From positions 1-5,308 of the forward strand of contig JBAXER010000123.1 in the NCBI GenBank assembly GCA_037140375.1: a stretch of 5,308 nucleotides of DNA, given 5' to 3'. Position 1 is the stretch's first letter, and each line of letters begins with the position of its first letter. This document shows positions 1-5,308 of this stretch, piece after piece. The translations under genes and the position numbers were made by a program. The DNA is from WLMZ01 sp037140375 (GTDB lineage Bacteria; Actinomycetota; Acidimicrobiia; Acidimicrobiales; Ilumatobacteraceae). The notes beneath the pieces are model-generated. The model worked only from the letters and a program-made list of their open reading frames with translations, searched no databases and was not told the origin of the DNA.

Positions 1-126
1 GCTGTTCCAGCCGGTTGGTACGCAGATCCGGCTGGCCGCTTCGAGTTGCGCTACTGGGACGCCAACCAGTGGACCGAGCACGTGTCACGCGCTGGTCAGC
101 AATTCACTGATCCACCAGTGGCCTGA
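1..126 (+). CDS. DUF2510 domain protein, C-terminal end only
   Basis: Reading frame 1 is open from the left edge to a TGA at 124-126 and gives 41 residues. They carry the DUF2510 signature: a PAGWYADPAG start, then an RYWD motif, then NQWTEHV. This short Trp-rich module (general pattern P-x-G-W-Y-x-D-P ... R-Y-W-D-G-x-x-W-T) is found almost only in Actinomycetota, often at an end of small membrane or secreted proteins. Its function is unknown. Here it sits at the extreme C-terminus, with about 13 residues after the WTEHV motif. The start and any other domains lie outside the window, so the role of the whole protein cannot be told. The next gene starts 12 bp downstream on the same strand, which suggests co-transcription. 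The domain call is confident; the 5' end is missing. Confidence 0.82.
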   Translation, partial: AVPAGWYADPAGRFELRYWDANQWTEHVSRAGQQFTDPPVA

Positions 127-138
127 TCGGAATCGCCC

Positions 139-1695
139 ATGCGGGCAACATCCATCGGCCATGCCGGCATCCTCATCGAAACCGAATACGGGTCCATCAC
201 CTGCGACCCATGGTTCGATCCAGCGTTCTTTGCCAGTTGGTTTGTCTTTCCGCGTAACGACCAACTGTCTGCCGATCTGCTGAGCCGTATCGAGAACGCC
301 GACTACCTGTACATCTCGCATCTGCACGGCGATCACCTCGACGATTCGTGGCTCGCCACCCACATGAGCCGCGATACCACCGTGCTCATTCCCGGCTTCC
401 CAACTCGCGAACTCGAGCGCCATATGCGCGCCCTTGGATTCAACAACATCATTCGCACGGTCGATCGCGAAGAGCTGAACCTAGGTGGCATAACTGTGGC
501 CATTCACGTGGAGACCTCGATCACCGATGGCCCTGGCGGCGACTCAAGCCTGATGGTCAGCGATGGTCAGACGCGTCTGTTCAATCAAAACGACTGCCGC
601 ACTACCGACCTCGATGCACTGCGTCAGCACGGTCCCGTCGATCTGCACTGGCTGCAGTACAGCGGCGCCATCTGGTACCCAATGGTCTACGAAGAGACCC
701 CCGAGCGCATGCGCGAACTCATCGATGCCAAGGTCGATAGCCAGTTCACTCGGTCGCTCAAATACGTCGACGAGATCAACGCCAAAGCTGTGGTTCCCAG
801 CGCTGGCCCGCCATGCTTCCTCGACCCTGAGCTGTTTCAGTTCAACATGATTACGGGCGACGAGCTCAGCATCTTCCCCGATCAGATGTCGTTCCTCAGC
901 AGGCTCACCGCCGCAGGCCGCAACGGTTTGCTGGCAATTCCCGGCTCCGAGATCGAGATCACGCCGCAGGGCTGCACGGTGAAGCATCCAATCACCGAGG
1001 CCAACGTGCAGGCAATCTTTACGAACAAGCTCGACTACCTCACCCAGTACCAAAGCGACTGGGCACCGTGGCTCGAGCAGGCCAAGGCATCGTGGCATCC
1101 GCCAACAACCAACTTGTTGCAAACGCTGAAGGCGTGGTGGGAGCCGTTGTTGGCGATGGCCCCAACGCTGCGCTCAGCAGTTGGCGCCAACTGTCTGATG
1201 CGCATTGGCGACCTTGAGATCATCATCGACTTTCCTGCTGGCGAGATCCGCGAATTCAGCAACGAGCCCTATCGCTTTCGATTCGAGATTCAGCGCGAAC
1301 TCGTCGAGACCGTGGTGGCCGATCGCGCTGTCGACTGGAGCAACGCGCTGTTCTTGTCATGCCGCTTTCGGGCATGGCGCGATGGCGCCTTCAACGAATA
1401 CCTCTACAACTTCTTCAAGAGCTTGTCGGTCGAGCGCATGCGTCGGGCCGAAGCCGAGGCACGTCGCAAACTCAATCCACCCGATGGCTCCGAAGAAATC
1501 GAGCTTGGTGGCTACATCGTCGAACGAGCATGCCCGCATCGGCAAGCCGACCTCAGCGTGTTCGGCGAAGTAGAAGGTCAGACCTTGGTCTGCACCTTGC
1601 ACGGTTGGCGTTTCGATCTTGAAAGCGGCGAATGCCTCACCGCTTCCGATCGTCGCTTGCGGGTGCGCCGCTCCGAACCGACAGCCGGTAGCTGA
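139..1695 (+). CDS. Metallo-beta-lactamase-fold protein with C-terminal Rieske [2Fe-2S] domain, CMP-sialate hydroxylase-like
   Basis: This complete 518-residue protein is probably a cytoplasmic metal and iron-sulfur enzyme; no signal peptide or membrane segment is seen. Residues 1-235 form a metallo-beta-lactamase fold. It begins with the usual IGHAGILIE strand, then CDPWFDPAF (22-30), the metal motif HLHGDH (H61, H63, D65, H66) and a likely ligand Asp in NDC (D152). Residues 300-430 are Trp-rich and then resemble the C-terminal part of vertebrate CMAH, with an IIIDFPAGE core (361-369). Residues 450-515 are a Rieske domain with C465-x-H467, 17 residues, then C485-x2-H488. Order and motifs match CMP-N-acetylneuraminate hydroxylase, except that the Rieske domain is last instead of first. 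The ATG start directly precedes the first fold strand; only a weak GGA at 129-131 serves as ribosome site. Its 3' end overlaps the convergent lacZ by 59 bp. The fold calls are firm; the substrate is unknown and need not be a sialic acid. Confidence 0.9.
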   Translation: MRATSIGHAGILIETEYGSITCDPWFDPAFFASWFVFPRNDQLSADLLSRIENADYLYISHLHGDHLDDSWLATHMSRDTTVLIPGFPTRELERHMRALGFNNIIRTVDREELNLGGITVAIHVETSITDGPGGDSSLMVSDGQTRLFNQNDCRTTDLDALRQHGPVDLHWLQYSGAIWYPMVYEETPERMRELIDAKVDSQFTRSLKYVDEINAKAVVPSAGPPCFLDPELFQFNMITGDELSIFPDQMSFLSRLTAAGRNGLLAIPGSEIEITPQGCTVKHPITEANVQAIFTNKLDYLTQYQSDWAPWLEQAKASWHPPTTNLLQTLKAWWEPLLAMAPTLRSAVGANCLMRIGDLEIIIDFPAGEIREFSNEPYRFRFEIQRELVETVVADRAVDWSNALFLSCRFRAWRDGAFNEYLYNFFKSLSVERMRRAEAEARRKLNPPDGSEEIELGGYIVERACPHRQADLSVFGEVEGQTLVCTLHGWRFDLESGECLTASDRRLRVRRSEPTAGS

Positions 1696-4609
1696 AGCGA
1701 TACGTGCCCGGCGTGAGGCGATACCGAGCAAGCACATCGGGGCCGCAACTCGCTGTGCCAAGGCCGCGATGTGCCGTGTCTACGCACACCACCAGATCTG
1801 AGTTTCGAACAAGTTCGCTGTCGTGTCGTGCTTCGAACAACTGCGCCGGCGTGTGTCGAGTTGCAGAGAAGTGCAACAGCGAGTCGCCCACCGACTCGAC
1901 ACGCACAACCCGCCCGCGCTTGTCGATGCACTCGAACCAACTGCAGTCGGTGCGCAGCCCGAACTCTTGCGGCACGAGGTACGGCGACGAGTCGATGGGC
2001 TGCTGCCAGACCTCGCGCATCGCGCTCGACTTACGGTCGGGGTAGTTCTCGTGGGGGCCGCAGCCAAACCAACGCACTTCGCTGAAGCTGGCCGGCAGTT
2101 GAAACATCACGCCGACGCGGGGCAGGTCGGCGAGTTCGACAGGCACCTGAACTGTGTGGTGATACGTGACCGATTGATCCTCGCTCATAACGCGCTCGAC
2201 GCTGTGCTGCACCAACTCGTCGGCTGGGCGCGTGTGCACGCCGGCAAGCATCCACGACCCGAGCGCTGGCCCAAGTCCGCGAATCTGCTTCGACAAATCG
2301 ATGGTCAACTTAAAGCCGTCGTTATCAACGGGAGCGCGCCAGAGGTTCAAGCTGACTGGCTGAGTGAGCAACCGTTCGACTGGTGTCAGCGGAACGTCGC
2401 CCCGACCCAAGGGCTTCGGCGCTCGCGCCCGGCGAGCCCGGCGCAACACCACTTGATCCCAACTCACAAGATGTCCAGCGCCAACGCTCGCGCTCGCTCG
2501 GCGCTGCAACCAACGCACTGACAACGCAATGTCGTGGTTACCGTCGGGCACCGCGCACGGCAGTGGCACCGTGATGGAACTGTGCGGGTTGCACGCCCCA
2601 ACCTCGAGTTCGCCCTGCTGAACAAGTTCGCCATCTACGTGCAAGCTCCACATCGCTCGCAACGCAGAAAGATCGCTAAACGACTGTCGATTCGAGACGG
2701 TGACAACGTTCTTGCGCTTCGCCGCCGAGACAGTGACGGGGCGATAGACCCACGCAACTTCGCGCATCGCCGGATGCGGAATCATGTCGGCCGAGATGAG
2801 TCCATCGGCGACGAAGTTGCTGTCGTTGGGCGTGTCGCCAAACAGGCCGCCATAGGCAAAACGCTTGGTGCCATCGGGCAGGGTCTGAGTGAGCCCGTGG
2901 TCTTTCCATTCCCACAAGAAGCCGCCCTGCAGACCTGGCGTGGTGGTGATGGCATCCCAATAATCGGCCAATGATCCGTTCGAGTTACCCATTGCATGGC
3001 TGTACTCGCACAAGATGAGTGGACGATCGCCAAGGTTGTCGCGGCCGTACATCACGATGGCGTCGATTGGCGCATACATCGGGCACACCACATCGGTAGC
3101 GAGTCGGCCACCGTCGCCCCATCCGGCATGAAACGAAGCACCTTCGTAGTGCAACAGGCGCGACGAATCGTTGTGCCGAATCCATCCGGCCAACGCATCG
3201 TGGTTCGCGCCATAACCGCTCTCGTTGCCCAGCGACCACATGATGATCGAGGGATGGTTCACATCGCGCTCGACCATGCGCGAGCCGCGAGCGAGCCATG
3301 TGGAGCGGTAACGATCGTCGTGGCACAACGAGGTGTTGTACGCGTGGCTCTCGATGTTGGCTTCGTCTACTACGTAGAGCCCGAGTTCGTCACACAGGTC
3401 AAGCAGACGCGGATCGTTGGGATAGTGCGACGTGCGAACCGAGTTGACGTTGTGCTGTTTCATCAGCACCAGGTCGGCGCGCATGTCGTCGTAGGTAACC
3501 GCCTTACCGCGCGTGGGGTGATGGTCGTGGCGATTGACTCCGAAGATCCACACCGGCTGACCATTCACGAGCAACTGACGATTGCTCACCTCAACATGGC
3601 GAAACCCAACCAGTTGGGCGTGTACTTCGCGAACCGTTTGGTCGGGACCCAGCACCTCGACAATCACGCGATATCGATTGGGGTGCTCGGCCGACCATGG
3701 CGCAACATCGGCTACCTCAAACGCAGCCGTGGCCCGATAGCCCTCGAAGATGTAGGCGCGGTAGAAAGCGTGCGGCACGGCGGCGACAACGGGCTGACCA
3801 ACGCGCTTGCCGCCCAGCGTCTCGAGCGTGGTGCGCACGGCCCATCCGCGCTCGGGCGTATCGGCAAACGAAATCGACGAGGTGACCGTGAGTTGGCCGA
3901 CACCGTCGGCCACGCGCAGGTCGGCGTCGCAGCGAAGGTTGCTGAGATGCGTGGCGGCGCGTGACTCGATAAACACTTCGCGATGCAGACCGGCCATCCA
4001 CCATTGATCTTGGTCTTCTACGTAGCTCTGGGCGCTGTAACGCATGACCACGATGGCCACCGTGTTCTCGCCAGGCACAACGAGATCGGTGATGTCGTAC
4101 TCGCTTGCGAGGCGGCTATCGGTTCCGTATCCGCTGAACGAGCCGTTGATGTAGACAGCGTGCACACTCTCGGCGCCACCGACGTGAAGCACGACTCGGC
4201 GATTGCGCGACCAATTGGCCGGCACCTGCACCGTGCGCCGGTAGACACCCGTGGGATTGCGGTCGGGTAAACGGGGTGGCGGCCCGGCGAATGGCATCTG
4301 CACGTTGGTGTAGTGCGGCAGGTCGCCAGTGTCTTGCAGCGTCCAGTTGCCAGGCACCGCAACCGACTGCCACGCATCGGTATTGAGCACTGCATTGGTT
4401 GCCGTAGACGGCACCGAGTCGGGCGTGTCGAACACGCGCAGCTTCCACGAACCATTGAGAGTGCGCCACCACTTCGATGCGGCGCGGTCGCCCGCGCGTG
4501 CACTGGCAATGTCGGCTTGAGCAACTGTTGGCACCCGCATCGACAAGCGACCGAGGGCCACCGTGTTCGGGTCTTGCCATGGCCGTAGCGGCCCGAGAAC
4601 GTTCAACAC
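1637..4609 (-). CDS. lacZ: Beta-galactosidase, GH2 family (LacZ type)
   Basis: This 990-residue enzyme hydrolyses terminal beta-galactosides such as lactose, probably in the cytoplasm, as no signal peptide is seen. Domains in order: sugar-binding jelly roll (about 48-215), Ig-like (218-336), TIM barrel (338-630), a second Ig-like domain (632-720) and the C-terminal small-chain domain (745-980). Catalytic residues are present: acid/base E463 in WSLGNESG and nucleophile E535 in LILCEYSHAMGNS (E461 and E537 in E. coli). Also kept are N102, D201, H361, H395, E420, H422, Y512, H538 and W566. E. coli Asn604 is Asp602 here and Trp999 is Cys955; to my knowledge both changes occur in other family members. 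The start is a GTG, supported by WQDPNTVALGRL (11-22), which matches the E. coli N-terminus. The junction before domain 5 is about 28 residues shorter than in E. coli. The gene lies 39 bp after the transpeptidase gene and ends inside the convergent metallo-beta-lactamase/Rieske gene. No lac-type regulator is visible. Confidence 0.97.
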   Translation of the reverse strand: MLNVLGPLRPWQDPNTVALGRLSMRVPTVAQADIASARAGDRAASKWWRTLNGSWKLRVFDTPDSVPSTATNAVLNTDAWQSVAVPGNWTLQDTGDLPHYTNVQMPFAGPPPRLPDRNPTGVYRRTVQVPANWSRNRRVVLHVGGAESVHAVYINGSFSGYGTDSRLASEYDITDLVVPGENTVAIVVMRYSAQSYVEDQDQWWMAGLHREVFIESRAATHLSNLRCDADLRVADGVGQLTVTSSISFADTPERGWAVRTTLETLGGKRVGQPVVAAVPHAFYRAYIFEGYRATAAFEVADVAPWSAEHPNRYRVIVEVLGPDQTVREVHAQLVGFRHVEVSNRQLLVNGQPVWIFGVNRHDHHPTRGKAVTYDDMRADLVLMKQHNVNSVRTSHYPNDPRLLDLCDELGLYVVDEANIESHAYNTSLCHDDRYRSTWLARGSRMVERDVNHPSIIMWSLGNESGYGANHDALAGWIRHNDSSRLLHYEGASFHAGWGDGGRLATDVVCPMYAPIDAIVMYGRDNLGDRPLILCEYSHAMGNSNGSLADYWDAITTTPGLQGGFLWEWKDHGLTQTLPDGTKRFAYGGLFGDTPNDSNFVADGLISADMIPHPAMREVAWVYRPVTVSAAKRKNVVTVSNRQSFSDLSALRAMWSLHVDGELVQQGELEVGACNPHSSITVPLPCAVPDGNHDIALSVRWLQRRASASVGAGHLVSWDQVVLRRARRARAPKPLGRGDVPLTPVERLLTQPVSLNLWRAPVDNDGFKLTIDLSKQIRGLGPALGSWMLAGVHTRPADELVQHSVERVMSEDQSVTYHHTVQVPVELADLPRVGVMFQLPASFSEVRWFGCGPHENYPDRKSSAMREVWQQPIDSSPYLVPQEFGLRTDCSWFECIDKRGRVVRVESVGDSLLHFSATRHTPAQLFEARHDSELVRNSDLVVCVDTAHRGLGTASCGPDVLARYRLTPGTYRFSYRLSVRSGAPASDDRKR
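2421..2437. repeat. Inverted repeat in the Arg-rich linker of lacZ
   Basis: GCTCGC (2421-2426) and GCGAGC (2432-2437) form a perfect 6 bp inverted repeat with a 5 nt loop. It encodes part of the Arg-rich stretch RRARRARAPKP (724-733 region) at the point where the protein is shorter than E. coli LacZ. It may be a by-product of Arg-rich, GC-rich codons. Confidence 0.4.
2476..2506. repeat. Inverted repeat with GC-rich CGCTCG repeats inside lacZ
   Basis: CAGCGCC (2476-2482) and GGCGCTG (2500-2506) are a perfect 7 bp inverted repeat. The 17 nt loop consists largely of repeated CGCTCG-type units. It lies within the lacZ coding region, over the codons for RRASASVGAG at the end of domain 4. It is seen directly; no function is claimed beyond possible local instability. 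Confidence 0.5.
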
Positions 4610-4610
4610 G

Positions 4611-4627
4611 GGTGAGAGTCTGTCACC
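4611..4627 (-). repeat. Short inverted repeat over the lacZ ribosome binding site
   Basis: GGTGA and TCACC form a perfect 5 bp inverted repeat (4611-4615 and 4623-4627) with a 7 nt loop. In the lacZ transcript the GGTGA half belongs to the proposed ribosome site, so the hairpin would cover it just before the GTG. The stem is short and could be chance. There is no U-tract, so it is not a terminator for the transpeptidase gene. Confidence 0.35.
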
Positions 4628-4628
4628 T
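4623..4628 (-). promoter_or_regulatory. Probable ribosome binding site of lacZ
   Basis: On the - strand AGGTGA lies 13 nt before the GTG start at 4607-4609, which is longer than the usual 5-9 nt. It is the only purine-rich, anti-16S-like sequence in the 39 bp gap after the transpeptidase stop. It supports a start at or near the GTG and not at the internal ATG (codon 24), which would remove the conserved N-terminal WQDPNTVALGRL segment. The TTG codon next to the GTG is another possible start. Confidence 0.5.
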
Positions 4629-4648
4629 GTGTGCCGACCAACGTTGGC

Positions 4649-5308
4649 TCAGCTATGCACCCACACATGCATGCCCTTGGGCATGATGTTGTTGGCCCAG
4701 ATGAAGTCCATCGCCGGAACGCTCACGCGTACGCAACCGTGCGAGGCCGGATAGTTGGGCACGCTGTTGGCGCCATGCACGGCAATGCCCTTATTGAAAT
4801 ACTTCGGACGATAGATATCGCCAAGGTCGCCCTTCCACCAGCCGTCTTTGCGCTCGCGATCGACCTTCCACAGACCATCGGGGGTCAGCGCCACACCGGT
4901 GACATTGCGGGCACCGGGAGAGTTCTTGTCGGGCTCATCGAACGGCAAGCCGTTACCAGTAGATGCGTTGATCACCCATTGGGTCACACCGTCGACAACT
5001 ACGAACAACAGTTGACGGACCTTGTCGACCTCAATCAGCGTTCCGGTGTCGGCAGCGCCATGACCCTTGATTTCGAGGGCCACAATCGCAGCGGCCGTGA
5101 CTTCATCGACCAAGCCAGTGGCTTCAATGCCGCTGTACTTCTGGAACGCCATCACCGCTTGCTTCGTGGTGACGCCGTACTTGCCGTTGGCCTGCGCATT
5201 CCAAAACCCGAGCTGGATCAAACGCAACTGGATCACGGCCGTATCGGGCCCATCGGCGTTGCCGACCGGAACAATCGTGCCAGGGAAGGCACCCACCAAG
5301 ATCTGGTT
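4649..5308 (-). CDS. L,D-transpeptidase (PG-binding + YkuD domains), N-terminus off the window
   Basis: The enzyme makes 3-3 cross-links in peptidoglycan, or attaches proteins to it, on the outer face of the membrane. The visible 219 residues hold a peptidoglycan-binding domain of the PG_binding_1 kind (features VIQLRLIQLGFW, YGVTTKQAVMAFQ and TGLVDEVT; about 5075-5260), then a YkuD catalytic domain (about 4655-5040). The catalytic signature is HGANSVPNYPASHGCVR: the catalytic Cys codon is at 4733-4735, with conserved His residues 2 and 14 positions before it and Arg two after. The protein ends soon after this motif, as is usual. The frame stays open to the right edge (the last three codons read N-Q-I), so the true start and any signal peptide or anchor are outside. 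A TTG at 5297-5299 could serve as a start but would leave no export signal, so I treat the gene as truncated. lacZ follows 39 bp downstream on the same strand. The family call is firm; the exact subclass is not resolved. Confidence 0.95.
   Translation of the reverse strand, partial: NQILVGAFPGTIVPVGNADGPDTAVIQLRLIQLGFWNAQANGKYGVTTKQAVMAFQKYSGIEATGLVDEVTAAAIVALEIKGHGAADTGTLIEVDKVRQLLFVVVDGVTQWVINASTGNGLPFDEPDKNSPGARNVTGVALTPDGLWKVDRERKDGWWKGDLGDIYRPKYFNKGIAVHGANSVPNYPASHGCVRVSVPAMDFIWANNIMPKGMHVWVHS

Noticed and set aside
544..1122. - strand open frame of 192 codons opposite the metallo-beta-lactamase region
   Set aside because: It overlaps a clearly coding, motif-bearing region on the other strand, and its product shows no known motif.
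1623..1645. Inverted repeat AAGCGG/CCGCTT around the lacZ stop as a terminator
   Set aside because: The 6 bp stem has an 11 nt loop, no U-tract on either strand, and lies within both coding regions; support is too weak.
139..1695. Calling the protein a true CMP-Neu5Ac hydroxylase and inferring sialic-acid metabolism
   Set aside because: Only family-level similarity is seen; the domain order differs and no sialic-acid or CMP-sugar genes are in the window.
2330..2458. Frameshift as the cause of the short LacZ linker
   Set aside because: The frame is continuous on both sides and the DNA between the conserved motifs is itself too short, so the missing residues are not hidden in another frame.
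1823..2521. + strand open frame of 232 codons opposite the lacZ 3' part
   Set aside because: Antisense shadow of LacZ domain 5, with no family signature and low-complexity composition.
2996..3964. Long + strand open frame (322 codons) opposite lacZ
   Set aside because: It lies wholly antisense to a well-conserved part of the beta-galactosidase. Its translation shows no recognisable domain, and long antisense frames are expected in GC-rich genes.
5297..5299. TTG as the start of the transpeptidase gene
   Set aside because: The frame remains open to the window edge and the protein would lack any export signal, so the real start is more likely outside.

Overview
The window looks like chromosomal DNA from an actinobacterium. 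It is GC-rich (roughly 60% by eye) and tightly packed. It holds the end of a DUF2510 protein, a domain typical of Actinomycetota, and an L,D-transpeptidase of the PG-binding plus YkuD type common there. An uncultivated, moderate-GC lineage such as Acidimicrobiia is possible, but that is a guess.

There are four genes in two convergent pairs. On the + strand, the last 41 codons of a DUF2510 protein (1-126) are followed after 12 bp by a complete 518-residue gene (139-1695). That gene encodes an N-terminal metallo-beta-lactamase-fold domain of the UlaG/CMP-sialate-hydroxylase kind, a middle region, and a C-terminal Rieske [2Fe-2S] domain. On the - strand, reading leftwards, the C-terminal part of an L,D-transpeptidase (4649-5308, running off the right edge) is followed after 39 bp by a complete lacZ-type GH2 beta-galactosidase of 990 residues (1637-4609). 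The lacZ and metallo-beta-lactamase/Rieske genes meet tail to tail and overlap by 59 bp, so no intergenic terminator lies between them.

The most interesting gene is the metallo-beta-lactamase/Rieske protein. It lines up along nearly its whole length with vertebrate CMP-N-acetylneuraminate hydroxylase (CMAH), but its Rieske domain is at the C-terminus instead of the N-terminus. It is therefore a domain-permuted relative, probably an Fe-S-dependent oxygenase or related enzyme of unknown substrate. No sialic-acid or nucleotide-sugar genes are visible. The beta-galactosidase keeps its catalytic residues but is about 28 residues short at the start of domain 5, next to GC-rich inverted repeats.

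Nothing ties the four genes into one pathway. The beta-galactosidase is a sugar-catabolism enzyme, the transpeptidase is a cell-wall enzyme, and the + strand pair may be co-transcribed. No RNA genes, mobile elements, CRISPR arrays or phage genes were seen, and no stretch over 300 bases lacks a gene.
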